Part shown: positions 1 to 8,884 of the stretch, piece by piece
How positions within the stretch are numbered: position 1 is the first letter of the stretch
How the letters are laid out: each line of letters begins with the position of its first letter
Source: Paenibacillus rhizosphaerae
Lineage (GTDB): Bacteria; Bacillota; Bacilli; Paenibacillales; Paenibacillaceae
Reading direction: 5' to 3'
Length of the DNA stretch: 64,000 nucleotides
Assembly: GCF_014192015.1 (NCBI RefSeq)
Contig: NZ_JACHXJ010000004.1
Span: 310,001 to 374,000, forward strand
Notes under the pieces: generated by a model
Seen by the model: only the letters and a program-made list of their open reading frames with translations
The model's database searches: none
Told to the model about the DNA's origin: nothing
Position numbers and translations under genes: made by a program

Positions 1-40
1 AAGGTCGGAAAATATGATCTATATCAAGCACGGGCTTCTT

Positions 41-1078
41 TTAACTTTTCGCTCTGGCGAGCAGATACAGAAAATAAGGTGCGCCGATGACGGCGACCAC
101 AATGCCCGTCGGTACGCCGGAGGGCTGCAGAATCCAGCGGCCGATCGTGTCGGCCGCGATCACGAGCAGCGCCCCGATGAACGCCGAGACCGGCAGCAGC
201 ATCTGATGCTTCGGACCGACGAGGCGTCTGGCCAAATGCGGACCGACGAGTCCGACGAAGGCGATGCCGCCGCTGACGGCCACGCTTGCCGCAGCCAGGG
301 CGACGGCAGCGGCGAGCAGGCGGAACTGCTCCTTGCGAACGTTTTCTCCAAGGCTGGTCGCCATCTGCTCTCCCATCTGCAGCACGTTCATCACACGTGC
401 CCGATAAATAATGTACGGCACCAGGACGACGATCCAGGGGAGAAGGGAGAGGACAAACTTCCAGTTCGTTCCCCAGATGCTCCCGGCGAGCCATGTCGCG
501 ACGAATTGATACTGCTCAGGCTTCAGCCGGAGCGTCAGCACGATCATGGCCGCCTGAATGCCGGCGGCGACGGCGATGCCTGTCAGCATCAGCCGGATCG
601 GGCGGATTCCCTTGTTCCGCGTGTGTGACAGGGAGTATATCAACGCTGCCGTCAATCCTGCGCCCACAAAGGCTAAGATAGGGAGCAGGAACACCGGCAT
701 AGCCTGTGTCGTCGGATAGAATGACACGAGCAGCATGACCATCAGCCCTGCTCCCGAGTTGATGCCGAGGATGCCGGGATCGGCCAGCGGATTGCGGAAA
801 ATCCCCTGCATGACCGCTCCGGACACCGCCAGCCCGGCACCGATGAGCACCGAGATGACGATCCGCGGGAGCCGGAATTCGAAGAGAATCAGGTTCTCCT
901 GATCCGAACCCTGCCCGAACAGCGTCCGGATCAGGTCGAGCGGGCTTAACCGTATGTAGCCGGTATTCATGCTGACAATAAAGACCGCAATAATGAGCAG
1001 CGCGAGAATCAGCATGACGGTCATGCCGCGAAGCTTTCTCCGCTGTTCGTAAGTAGAAACCGCTTGTCGTTCGGACAT
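41..1078 (-). CDS. FecCD-family siderophore ABC transporter permease
   Basis: Integral membrane permease of an iron-siderophore importer (345 aa, usual length for FecCD/BtuC permeases). It starts with a basic cytoplasmic segment and a hydrophobic helix, followed by about nine more helices. The family signatures are visible: RLPRIVISVLIGAGLAVSG near residue 70, the FRNPLADPGILGINSGAG stretch just after it, and GLVGPHLAR near residue 275, the loop that contacts the ATPase. Its ATG overlaps the stop of the upstream permease by one base (TAATG), so the two are translationally coupled and probably form a heterodimer. No ATPase gene is adjacent inside the window; one may lie beyond base 1 or be shared with other siderophore systems. 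Confidence 0.93.
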   Translation of the reverse strand: MSERQAVSTYEQRRKLRGMTVMLILALLIIAVFIVSMNTGYIRLSPLDLIRTLFGQGSDQENLILFEFRLPRIVISVLIGAGLAVSGAVMQGIFRNPLADPGILGINSGAGLMVMLLVSFYPTTQAMPVFLLPILAFVGAGLTAALIYSLSHTRNKGIRPIRLMLTGIAVAAGIQAAMIVLTLRLKPEQYQFVATWLAGSIWGTNWKFVLSLLPWIVVLVPYIIYRARVMNVLQMGEQMATSLGENVRKEQFRLLAAAVALAAASVAVSGGIAFVGLVGPHLARRLVGPKHQMLLPVSAFIGALLVIAADTIGRWILQPSGVPTGIVVAVIGAPYFLYLLARAKS

Positions 1079-2127
1079 TACAGATCCCCTACCTCTCTTC
1101 GTGCAAGATAGAGGAAGAACGGAACGCCGATCAGCGAGATGATCGCCCCGATCGGGGTTTCATGCGGCGGATTGATCATTCTTGCCGCCAAGTCGGCGAG
1201 AACCGCCAGCAGGCTGCCCAGCACCGCCGAGCAAGGGACGATCCAGCGGTAATCGACGCCCACGAGATAGCGGGTGACATGCGGGATAATGAGCCCGATG
1301 AAGCCCACCGATCCGACCACGGCGACCGAGGAACCCGCCAGGACGAGCACGATGAGCACGGCGGCCAGCTTGATCAAGGCCGTGCGCTGCCCGAGTCCCT
1401 TGGCGACTTCGTCGCCGAGACTCAGCATCGTGATCGAGCGCGAAATGAGCAGCGATCCGATCAGGGCCCCGGCGATCCACGGGAACATGATCTTGAGCTG
1501 CACCCACTTCGTGCCGGCTACGCCGCCGGCATACCAGAAGGCCAGGTCCTGGCCGATGTGAAAGTACAGCGCCACGCCCTCGCTGAGCGCGGTCAGCAGC
1601 AGGCTGAGCGCTGCACCGGCCAGAACGAGGCGTACCGGGGTTAGACCTCCCGGAGCAAGCGATCCGACGCCGTAAACGAGTCCGGCGCCGACCCCCGCGC
1701 CGAGAAAGGCGTACAGGATTAGATACATAAAGGACAGACCGGGAAAGAAGGCGAAGCACAGCGCAAGGGCGAAGCCTGCACCTGCATTAATGCCTAGTAG
1801 TCCCGAGTCAGCGAGCGGATTGCGGGTCATCCCCTGCATCAGGGCGCCGGCTACCGCAAAGCCCGCGCCGATCATCGCGCTGGCAAGGACCCGCGGCAGG
1901 CGCAAATCCCGAATAATTTGATGATTGACCACATCCGCATGAAAATTGAACACGGCCGACCATACTTCAGACAGGCGGATATTGGCCGCCCCGAAGGAGA
2001 TCGATAATCCCATGCTCAGAACGAGTGCGGCAAGGCCGCTGATAAGGATCAGGCTGGCGGTCTTCGGACGGGAACGGAGGCGTTCCTTGGAGTCCGGGGT
2101 CATATTCGCTGCTGCCTGCTGATTCAT
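1078..2127 (-). CDS. FecCD-family siderophore ABC transporter permease
   Basis: First permease of the siderophore importer (349 aa). It carries RLPRVLASAMIGAGFAVAGALMQ and the TRNPLADSGLLGINAGAG segment in the first third, and GFIGLIIPHVTR near residue 275, all typical of FecCD permeases. The ATG at 2127 is preceded on the minus strand by AGGTGA with about 8 bases of spacing. A Fur-like box lies 20-40 bases upstream, so iron-dependent repression is expected. It is divergent from the binding lipoprotein at 2458, which with the two permeases gives a nearly complete importer. Hydroxamate or bacillibactin-type substrates are both possible; the sequence does not decide. Confidence 0.93.
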   Translation of the reverse strand: MNQQAAANMTPDSKERLRSRPKTASLILISGLAALVLSMGLSISFGAANIRLSEVWSAVFNFHADVVNHQIIRDLRLPRVLASAMIGAGFAVAGALMQGMTRNPLADSGLLGINAGAGFALALCFAFFPGLSFMYLILYAFLGAGVGAGLVYGVGSLAPGGLTPVRLVLAGAALSLLLTALSEGVALYFHIGQDLAFWYAGGVAGTKWVQLKIMFPWIAGALIGSLLISRSITMLSLGDEVAKGLGQRTALIKLAAVLIVLVLAGSSVAVVGSVGFIGLIIPHVTRYLVGVDYRWIVPCSAVLGSLLAVLADLAARMINPPHETPIGAIISLIGVPFFLYLARREVGDL

Positions 2128-2147
2128 ATATTGTCACCTATTTCCAT

Positions 2148-2166
2148 GAAATTGATTCTCATTCTC
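2148..2166 (-). promoter_or_regulatory. Fur box upstream of the permease operon
   Basis: GAAATTGATTCTCATTCTC matches the 19-base Fur consensus GATAATGATTATCATTATC at about 15 positions. It sits just upstream of the permease start at 2127, where Fur with iron would block transcription. Further TCATTCTCA-like half sites follow to about 2185. Confidence 0.75.
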
Positions 2167-2409
2167 ACTTCATTCTCAATTACTCATTTTATATGAACAG
2201 CAGGCATCTTGGCAATGAGAAATATACAATCGGCATAAATCTGGCACAATTGAGCGTTGGTTCTGCAATGCACTGGAAGAAGGCCATTCTCAATAAGGAA
2301 GTGCTTAGGTGAAACCCTACAAGTATCGGGTAAATCTGTGGACGGTGCCGAATTTCCGGCAAGAAAATAAAGATTGACAAGGGGCCGGCGAGCTGTTAAG
2401 TTTTCAATT

Positions 2410-2428
2410 GATAATGATTATCATTACT
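2410..2428 (+). promoter_or_regulatory. Fur box upstream of the binding lipoprotein
   Basis: GATAATGATTATCATTACT matches the Fur consensus at 17 of 19 positions. It lies 30 bases upstream of the start of the siderophore-binding lipoprotein. Between this box and the one at 2148 (about 240 bases) I see no convincing gene. Confidence 0.88.
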
Positions 2429-2457
2429 GATGAATTACATACCTATGGGGGGTTATT

Positions 2458-3474
2458 ATGTTTACAAGATCCAAATCATTGTTTACGGTCATGATCCTGG
2501 TGGTCATGCTATCCATGCTGGTGACGGCCTGCGGCAGCAATAGCGGCGGCAGCGGATCAGCAGCATCCGGCGGGACGGCAGCCGAGACTTCCGGCAAGGA
2601 GACGGGCGCATCGGGTTCGAAAGAGACGGCATCGGCCGGCGGAACACGTACGTATAAGACAGAAAAAGGCGACGTGGAGATTCCCGTGAAGCCGCAGCGC
2701 ATCGTAACCGATTATTATGGCGGGGAGCTGCTGTCCGTGGGAGCCCCTGTGGTGGGCGCGGAACCGAGCATTTTCCAAAATCCGTTTCTGAAAGATAAGC
2801 TGAACGGAGTAGAGGATGTAGGCTATCCAATCAATACCGAGAAGGCGCTCTCGCTCAAGCCCGACCTGATCGTCGTCATGTACGACGACAATTATGAGGC
2901 GTTGTCCAAAATTGCACCGACCATCTACATTCCTTATGGCACCGCAACCAACGTTGACGATACGGTGCGCCTGTTCGGCGATATTGCCGGCGAAAAGGAA
3001 AAGGCGGAGGAATTCATCAAAGCGTTCGACGAAAAAGCAGCGGCTGCCCGTGAGAAGCTCAAAGGCGTCGTGGACGAGAATGCCACCTTCGGCATCTACG
3101 AGTTGACGGACAAGGGTGAGCTGTGGACGTTCGGCGACAATGCCGGCCGCGGCGGCCAGGTGCTGTACAACGCGCTTCAGCTGAAACGTCCGGCGAAGAA
3201 CAGCAAGGAAAACCAGACGCTGCAGCTGTCCATGGAGCTTCTGCCGGAGTACGCGGCGGACTACATGTTCCTGACGACCTACGATCCGGAGAAGAAAGGC
3301 GACAAGCTGAAGGAACTGAAGGCTTCCCCGGTTTGGAACAGCCTGGCGGCCGCGAAGAACGACCGCATCTTCTATAACGACTTCGACACGTTCTACCGCT
3401 ATGATCCGATTGCCATTATGGGCCAAATCGATCTGTTCGTGGATATGATTCTCGAGCACAGCGGGAAAAAATAG
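2458..3474 (+). CDS. Iron-siderophore ABC transporter substrate-binding lipoprotein
   Basis: Extracellular binding component of the siderophore importer, 338 aa, FhuD/FepB-type periplasmic-binding fold. It has a lipoprotein signal (hydrophobic stretch to about residue 22, lipobox LVTAC) followed by a long Gly/Ser/Ala/Thr-rich linker to about residue 60, common in Paenibacillus lipoproteins. The mature domain begins near KGDVEIPVKPQRIVTDYYGGELLSVG, the usual family start. The ATG is preceded by GGGGGGT. Divergence from the two permeases with a Fur box at each side supports the same pathway. Confidence 0.93.
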   Translation: MFTRSKSLFTVMILVVMLSMLVTACGSNSGGSGSAASGGTAAETSGKETGASGSKETASAGGTRTYKTEKGDVEIPVKPQRIVTDYYGGELLSVGAPVVGAEPSIFQNPFLKDKLNGVEDVGYPINTEKALSLKPDLIVVMYDDNYEALSKIAPTIYIPYGTATNVDDTVRLFGDIAGEKEKAEEFIKAFDEKAAAAREKLKGVVDENATFGIYELTDKGELWTFGDNAGRGGQVLYNALQLKRPAKNSKENQTLQLSMELLPEYAADYMFLTTYDPEKKGDKLKELKASPVWNSLAAAKNDRIFYNDFDTFYRYDPIAIMGQIDLFVDMILEHSGKK

Positions 3475-3528
3475 GAATTTAGCATATATAGGGTGCCCAC
3501 GCGGCAACGCTTGATACTGCCGATAACG

Positions 3529-3570
3529 AAAAAGAAGCTGCTCCGCTTTGATGCGGGACAGCTTCTTTTT
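3529..3570. terminator. Bidirectional rho-independent terminator
   Basis: Perfect 12-base inverted repeat (AAAAAGAAGCTG with CAGCTTCTTTTT) separated by 18 bases. A/T runs on both sides let it serve the lipoprotein gene and the convergent ycnI-like gene. Confidence 0.85.
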
Positions 3571-3636
3571 GTTGATAACATCGCTTTGTCGAGCTGTCAT
3601 AAGCAGCTCCTCGGATCAACCGTATTTACGGGTCTT

Positions 3637-4338
3637 TTATTGCCGTCTTTTCGTAAACGAAGTGATCAAGGACACGATAGACAGCAGCAGGGCGGCAATC
3701 GAGGCGACCAGCGTCGCGGTCTGAACGCCGCTGCTTCCGGAATCGGCTGCGGCCGGGGCAGGAGTCGATGCGGCAGCCTGGTCCTGCGCGGACGTGTCGG
3801 CCCCGGCTCCGTTATCCGTGGTGGCCGTGTCGTCATGGCCGTGATCGGCCGGCTCCGTTGTTTCCGCGGCGGTAATTTTGGTGATGGAGTGCGGCGAATC
3901 CGCTCCTTCGTCACCCGTCCATTCCACGATGCTGCCGTCCTTGTAATATTGGTAAGCGTCCCAGGCGACATCGGCATCCTGGTCCGGGTTCTGCGCAACG
4001 AAGTTGAACTGCTGGAATTCACCAGCATTGATGCCGGCCCCGGTAGCGCTCCACGTAATGGTCTTGATTTTACCCGAGGCATCCTTTTCGGTCGTGACTT
4101 TCCACTCCGGCACCGGCTGGTACTGTTTAAGGTCCACGTTCTCCGGCACTTTTAACGTTACCTTGGTAGTGGCGATTTCCTTCTCAGACGGAATCTTGAT
4201 CGTGTAAGTTTCCCAGGCCCCCGGAGCCGATGTGGCCGGCTTGACCGTCACATGCGCGCTGGCAATGCCGGAAAACAGAAGCAGGCCGGCAGCTGCCGTC
4301 ATCAAGAACGCGATGCGTTTGCTCAACAATTTTTTCAT
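3637..4338 (-). CDS. ycnI: YcnI-like copper-binding exported protein (DUF1775)
   Basis: Exported copper-binding protein of 233 aa. A signal peptide ends at IASA, so the mature protein would begin with His (HVTVKP). In the YcnI family this N-terminal His, with a nearby Glu and Trp, binds Cu(II). Here the Glu of GAWETYTIKIP and Trp residues in the next 100 residues are present. A linker rich in Thr, Asp and His leads to a C-terminal membrane helix (about residues 203-225) and a basic tail, so it is anchored outside the cell. I chose the ATG at 4338 because AAAGGGG lies 8 bases upstream; a start 15 codons earlier lacks this. It follows the ycnJ-like gene in one operon. Confidence 0.9.
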   Translation of the reverse strand: MKKLLSKRIAFLMTAAAGLLLFSGIASAHVTVKPATSAPGAWETYTIKIPSEKEIATTKVTLKVPENVDLKQYQPVPEWKVTTEKDASGKIKTITWSATGAGINAGEFQQFNFVAQNPDQDADVAWDAYQYYKDGSIVEWTGDEGADSPHSITKITAAETTEPADHGHDDTATTDNGAGADTSAQDQAAASTPAPAAADSGSSGVQTATLVASIAALLLSIVSLITSFTKRRQ

Positions 4339-4397
4339 ACTCAATACCCCTTTATATTGTATTTGGTGATGAGGCGATTTCACTTGCCCCGCATGCT

Positions 4398-6065
4398 TCA
4401 GCTGCTTCCGACGGTAATCTGGAAGTCGGTATCCCAGGCGTCGAGGGACTCGGTCAAAATATGGACATGGACGTTCCAGCGGCCAGCCATGCTGATCAGG
4501 TCCCGGGCCTTATATGTCTTGTCGGCGCCGGGAATCTCGATTTCGTATTTGCCCATATCCATGTCCAGCGAGGTCAGCGTCAGCTTAATCTGCTGAATGC
4601 CCTGCACCGGCTTGGCGCTGGCATCCTTCACGCTTACCTCGAAGGTATTTTCGCCCGCGATATTCGGGCTGATCTGCAGCGTGACGACGGTGCGGTTATC
4701 CAGCGTCTGATGCACATTCACCGGCCCCGGATTGGAGGACGCCGGGGGCAGGTTCGAGAGGGCGGCGGCGAGAACCAGGGCCGCAATGCCGGCCGCGAAT
4801 TCGATCCATACGCCGGCGCCAAGCGGCTTGCTGCGGCGCTGCCCGCGGATGAGGTGCACAGCGGCGAAGCCGAGCATCACCAGCAGCAGCACGCATTTCA
4901 GCAGCAGGATGCGTCCGTAGGCGGTGTGAAGCAGCGAATACCAGGTCGGCACATACGTCAGCGAAGCGTACACGCCGCTGATCAGTACTGCGGCAACCAG
5001 GGTGGTGCCCCACAAAGAGAAGCGCTCGATGACCGCAAAGTAACTCTGTTTGCGAAGCTCCGATTCTTCCGGGAGGGATGCCTCCCTAGGCAGAATCAAG
5101 CCAAGTGCGAGCAGGCAGCCGAGCCAGATGGAAACCGAGACGAGATGAAGGAAATCCATAAATACCGGCATCCATATCGATTCGGCCGAAGCCGCGTGCC
5201 CAATAAATGCCTTGGACAGCAGCAGCCCCACGCCGGTGAGCAGCGTGCCCGCATACAGCGCACGGAGCCCTTTATGCTCGGTGCTCTGGGTTGCGGCGTA
5301 CAGCAGCGCGCCCAGGAACAGCACAAGGATTACCTGCACCAGCCAAATGTGGCCGAAGCTCGTAATGCGCAGCATTTTGCCCAGGAGCTCCGCGTTCCAC
5401 ACTTCGCTCCAGCCGACACCGGCTTCGATCGCCGTCTGCATCGGCAGGCTCAGGAGCACACCGATGACTAGAGCGGCATAAGATATGCCCAGAAGCTTGC
5501 GGCTCCGAGGAGATAACACCGGAAGCCGGGATCCTCCGCCCGCCGGCAGCAAATACAGATAGAAGCATAGAATGCCAAGCAGAAAAGCCAAGCTTACATA
5601 AAAGAGCCAGCGGATCAGGATCAGATCGGCGCCTGGCGTATAACCTGCGTACACGATGTGGCCGGCCGTACCCTGGCTGCTTGTGCCGATTTGGAACGGA
5701 AACGTTCCGTTCACCGGGTGGCCGTCTCCGGACACGGCTTTCCACTGAACTGTATAAATGCCGTCCGGAAGACCGGCCTTCAGGTCCACTTCCAGGACAG
5801 CCGGCTGTCCGGCCGGAATTTTGCTGTTACCTTGGTTAACCTCTGCTCCGGACGAATCCATCACGATTATGGAGTGAAAGGCCGGCTGCAGCGCCTCGTT
5901 GAACTGAAGCGTCACTTTGGCCGGCGCCTGCGTCATCACCTCATTATCGGACGGGCTGGACTTGGTCAGATAGGCATGGGCCGAGCTGGCGGCAGGATGA
6001 ATGAGCACTCCGATGAAGATCACCAGCATCCACACCCATAGCGGTTTCATATTACGTTTAAACAT
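4398..6065 (-). CDS. ycnJ: Copper transport protein, CopC-CopD fusion (YcnJ-like)
   Basis: Membrane protein of 555 aa expected to import or handle copper. After a signal peptide the mature protein starts HAYLTKSSPSDNEV, a CopC domain with the N-terminal His used for copper binding and a second His in GDGHPVNGTF (to about residue 128). A CopD domain with about eight membrane helices follows (about 150-440). The last ~100 residues form a YtkA-like extracellular domain with the pattern SLDMDMGKYEI. The same three-part layout is known for B. subtilis YcnJ. AGGTGA precedes the ATG at 6065; a second in-frame ATG lies five codons in. No YcnK-type regulator gene is next to it. Confidence 0.9.
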   Translation of the reverse strand: MFKRNMKPLWVWMLVIFIGVLIHPAASSAHAYLTKSSPSDNEVMTQAPAKVTLQFNEALQPAFHSIIVMDSSGAEVNQGNSKIPAGQPAVLEVDLKAGLPDGIYTVQWKAVSGDGHPVNGTFPFQIGTSSQGTAGHIVYAGYTPGADLILIRWLFYVSLAFLLGILCFYLYLLPAGGGSRLPVLSPRSRKLLGISYAALVIGVLLSLPMQTAIEAGVGWSEVWNAELLGKMLRITSFGHIWLVQVILVLFLGALLYAATQSTEHKGLRALYAGTLLTGVGLLLSKAFIGHAASAESIWMPVFMDFLHLVSVSIWLGCLLALGLILPREASLPEESELRKQSYFAVIERFSLWGTTLVAAVLISGVYASLTYVPTWYSLLHTAYGRILLLKCVLLLVMLGFAAVHLIRGQRRSKPLGAGVWIEFAAGIAALVLAAALSNLPPASSNPGPVNVHQTLDNRTVVTLQISPNIAGENTFEVSVKDASAKPVQGIQQIKLTLTSLDMDMGKYEIEIPGADKTYKARDLISMAGRWNVHVHILTESLDAWDTDFQITVGSS

Positions 6066-6480
6066 ATCAAGGATTCACCTACTTTGAATTCAGAGCCGAT
6101 ACCGCCGCTTGCGGCAGGCACACTGGTAATTGTATAGCCATCAACCCAAGATGAAAATGACCCTAATGGGCTATAGCAGACCTCAGGATTCATCGATTTC
6201 GTGAACTTTCGCCAAACATCCGGTGGGATCTATGCGTGGCCCCCTTTCCGGAATCCGAAATTTCCCATGAAATGGGATATTTGGCGGCTGACTTGCCGGA
6301 TACCGGAGGATACGGCAGGATATCTCCGGCTGGGGGCTCTGAGCCCCGGTCATCGCGGTTCAGCCCGCGAGGGCCGGGATCAGCCATTTTCAGCACATTT
6401 TCAATAAGTTTCAGGTCTCGATATAATAAAAAGGGAGTTCCCGATGAACGAAAAAATTGAAATCAGGAGTGATGTTATTC
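6066..6480. other. Non-coding region with serial hairpins, possible structured RNA
   Basis: No convincing gene. A run of helices can be drawn: GCCAAA at 6211 with TTTGGC at 6280, enclosing TCCCAT at 6263 with ATGGGA at 6272; CCGGAG at 6303 with CTCCGG at 6324; GGGGCT at 6333 with AGCCCC at 6342. A TATAAT at 6422-6427 with a poor -35 could drive the small gene at 6481. I do not recognise a known riboswitch class. Confidence 0.35.
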
Positions 6481-6651
6481 ATGAGTTTGGCTGTATTGGA
6501 ACGTCGGAGTGAGCTGCTGAAGAAACGGATTCAACAATTGATCATCAAGGATAACCAGTACGGAATCAGCCGTCAACAGAACATGTTCCTGCAGCACATG
6601 ATTAAGGAATTACACCAAACATCATACGAGTTAAACACAGAGCGCGGGTAA
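6481..6651 (+). CDS. Small hypothetical protein
   Basis: Small charged protein of 56 aa, probably two helices joined by a short loop, with no membrane segment or Cys. AGGAG lies 11 bases upstream of the ATG at 6481; in-frame TTG (6457) and ATG (6472) alternatives fit the ribosome site less well. It is followed closely by a strong terminator, which supports a real transcription unit. The size and helix-loop-helix layout recall Spo0E-type phosphatases, but their SQxLD signature is not present, so I assign no function. Confidence 0.6.
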   Translation: MSLAVLERRSELLKKRIQQLIIKDNQYGISRQQNMFLQHMIKELHQTSYELNTERG

Positions 6652-6682
6652 GCCGGCTGGGCCTACCCGAACGGACGGACAG

Positions 6683-6712
6683 AAAAAGGGTACCCGGAAG
6701 GGTATCCTTTTT
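6683..6712 (+). terminator. Terminator of the small gene
   Basis: AAAAAGGGTACCC pairs with GGGTATCCTTTTT (one G-T pair) across a 4-base loop, ending in a T run 60 bases after the small gene. Confidence 0.8.
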
Positions 6713-6746
6713 GCAGGTAAAAGGAAGCAATCAAATCAAGTTGAAG

Positions 6747-6785
6747 AAACCCGTCGCATGCTTTGCAGACATGCGACGGGTTTTT
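6747..6785. terminator. Bidirectional terminator before the GGDEF/HD-GYP gene end
   Basis: A 14-base stem (AAACCCGTCGCATG with CATGCGACGGGTTT) with a 9-base loop and T runs on both sides. It closes the minus-strand GGDEF/HD-GYP gene. Confidence 0.87.
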
Positions 6786-6813
6786 CGTTCATATAGATAG
6801 AATATGGGTGAAT

Positions 6814-8697
6814 TCAAGGCGTTGTTGGCGAACCCGCATAGAGAAGGTTCACATCCGCAGCCGGGAAGGCTTTGCCCTGCTGTCTGGCTTCAATATACCG
6901 GATAAACAGCTCGGTCAGGTCCGGGTCAAACTGGGTGCCGGCACAGGCGCGCAGCTCGCGGATTGCATCTTCGACCGATTTGGTATTCTGATAGGGGCGC
7001 TCCGAGGTCATGGCGTCAAAGGAATCGATCACGGTGAGCATCCGGCACAGCAGAGGGATTTCTTCCTTCCGATACCCGTGCGGGTACCCCTTGCCGTCGT
7101 ACCGTTCATGATGCAGCTCGATATAGGGCGTCAGCGCTTTGAACTGCTCCTGAATGAGCGCGATTTCCTTGCCCCAAACGACATGCTTTTTCACCGTTTC
7201 CCATTCCGACGGGCTCAGCTTGCCCTGCTTCCGGATAATGTCGCGCGGTATTTCGAGCTTGCCGATATCGTGGATGAGTGCCCCGAGCACGAACTGCTTC
7301 CGGCTGACCGGGTCCAGCCCGAGTACTTTGCTCATATCCATGGCGTAGCGAAACACCCGCTTGGAATGCTTGAACGTATCGATATCCTTGTACAGAAACA
7401 GGCTGAGCTGCTGCTCGATGTTTTTGACGTCCTGGGCGATGTCCTGCTCATCCTGTACAGGCTGGGATTCCCCGTAGATGTTCACCGCGTTTTTGCCCTG
7501 TTTTTTGGCACCGTAGAGCGCCTGGTCCGCCTGATCCACCAATAGCGATTTGTCGTGGATGTCAGGCTTGTATCCGGAAATGCCGGCTGAGAAGGACAAG
7601 CATCCATGCGGAAAAATTTCTACGCCTTCGTAAGGGGTGTCGTTGATCCGTTTGCGCAGACGGTTGATAAACTGGAGGGCCTGCTGCGTATCGTAACCAG
7701 GCATCAGCAGGGAAAACTCCTCGCCGCCGTACCGGGAGGCGGAAATGCCGGCCGTTTCCGATTCCTCTTTTAAAATTTGGCCCATGAGGCCCAGCAGCCG
7801 GTCGCCCTTCAGGTGCCCGAAGTGATCGTTGTACTTTTTGAAATCGTCGATATCGACCATAGCCAGGGACAGCGGCTTGCCGGTATTTCTCGCCTGCTGC
7901 AGCTGCACGTCGAGAATTTGCTCGAAGTAGGTATGATTGTATAATCCCGTCCGCTGATCCGTATTGGCGCGCTCCTGCACCTGCTGATACATGCCGAACT
8001 GCATCCGGAACAGATGGGACAGCAGCAGGCTGATGCCGAGAAACAGTCCCAGTCCCGTCACACCGTTATGGACGATCATGATGGTGAGCACGAGGGAGAG
8101 GATCAGGATGCATAAGTAAACAAGCATCGATTCCCGCAGCAATCCCTTCAGCAGGGCGTACAGGTTGTCCCGGTTGCGGTACATCAAGCAATAGTACAAG
8201 CCGATACATACCAGATTCAGTATAAAATAAGCTACGAGGGCGCTGAAGTATGCCGGTAAATGGACGTTCTGAAGGTAGCCCTGACGGCCGCCCATCAGAT
8301 GAAACATGCCGCCTGCGCCGGAAATCATGATGGAATAAATGGAGAAATTGAGAAGATGCTTCCACCATGCCAGTTTCCGTTCAATGAAGGCGAAGATGAC
8401 CGCGCTGACCAGCAGCATAACCAGCGAAGCCGCACTCCCATAGGTAAAGATGCACGCCAGATACACGACCGAGTCCATCGACTGCTTGCTTCCGTCCGGG
8501 GGAACCTGGAAGGTATACATATACAGGACCAGCGACGCGGCAAGCATGGAGCCGAGGAGAAACCAGTCCGCCGTAGTATACGGGAGGGACAGGCGGCTCA
8601 TGTTGAGCAGAAACAAAAGGGTGCCAAGCAGGCAGAACACCAGCGTGCCGATAAATCCGGGTATTTGCTGCTGCGTTAAAAGACGTTTTTTGAACAT
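6814..8697 (-). CDS. Membrane GGDEF and HD-GYP dual-domain protein (c-di-GMP turnover)
   Basis: Predicted c-di-GMP signalling protein of 627 aa with both a synthase and a hydrolase domain. Residues 1-230 contain about seven membrane helices and form an uncharacterised sensory region. A GGDEF domain follows (about 245-410) with the active-site motif GGEEF at 324-328; I see no RxxD inhibitory site at the usual position just upstream. The HD-GYP domain spans about 430-610 with HDIGK at 476-480 and HHERYDGKGYP at 529-539, which holds the HHE and GYP residues of active enzymes. Both domains appear intact, so the net direction of activity cannot be told from sequence. It is a single-gene unit, divergent from csoR. 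Confidence 0.9.
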   Translation of the reverse strand: MFKKRLLTQQQIPGFIGTLVFCLLGTLLFLLNMSRLSLPYTTADWFLLGSMLAASLVLYMYTFQVPPDGSKQSMDSVVYLACIFTYGSAASLVMLLVSAVIFAFIERKLAWWKHLLNFSIYSIMISGAGGMFHLMGGRQGYLQNVHLPAYFSALVAYFILNLVCIGLYYCLMYRNRDNLYALLKGLLRESMLVYLCILILSLVLTIMIVHNGVTGLGLFLGISLLLSHLFRMQFGMYQQVQERANTDQRTGLYNHTYFEQILDVQLQQARNTGKPLSLAMVDIDDFKKYNDHFGHLKGDRLLGLMGQILKEESETAGISASRYGGEEFSLLMPGYDTQQALQFINRLRKRINDTPYEGVEIFPHGCLSFSAGISGYKPDIHDKSLLVDQADQALYGAKKQGKNAVNIYGESQPVQDEQDIAQDVKNIEQQLSLFLYKDIDTFKHSKRVFRYAMDMSKVLGLDPVSRKQFVLGALIHDIGKLEIPRDIIRKQGKLSPSEWETVKKHVVWGKEIALIQEQFKALTPYIELHHERYDGKGYPHGYRKEEIPLLCRMLTVIDSFDAMTSERPYQNTKSVEDAIRELRACAGTQFDPDLTELFIRYIEARQQGKAFPAADVNLLYAGSPTTP

Positions 8698-8823
8698 AAA
8701 AATTTTCTCCCTGCAGCAAAAAATAGATAAGCGAATCAGTGTTTAATTCGCCTTGTTAAATCTTAATTCCTTTAATTTTCATGGCGGAATGGAAAACGAA
8801 TCCATTATCTGACGGTTCTGTGC

Positions 8824-8852
8824 TTGCATACTATTGGGGGGTATCGTATAAT
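8824..8852 (+). promoter_or_regulatory. csoR promoter with CsoR operator
   Basis: TTGCAT (8824-8829) and TATAAT (8847-8852) are separated by 17 bases. The spacer contains ATACTATTGGGGGGTAT (8828-8844), the GC-centred pseudo-palindrome expected for CsoR. This predicts copper-relieved autorepression of csoR-copZ. Confidence 0.82.
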
Positions 8853-8884
8853 GATGGTATCAAAGCGGCAAAGGAGGTGTCCTC

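Noticed and set aside
2189..2380. 63-codon minus-strand frame between the Fur boxes
   Set aside because: It lies in the regulatory gap between divergent iron genes, with no ribosome site or similarity.
6201..6460. Overlapping plus-strand frames of 68-74 codons before the small gene
   Set aside because: They cover the hairpin-rich region and one extends into the start of the small gene; no ribosome sites and no family features.
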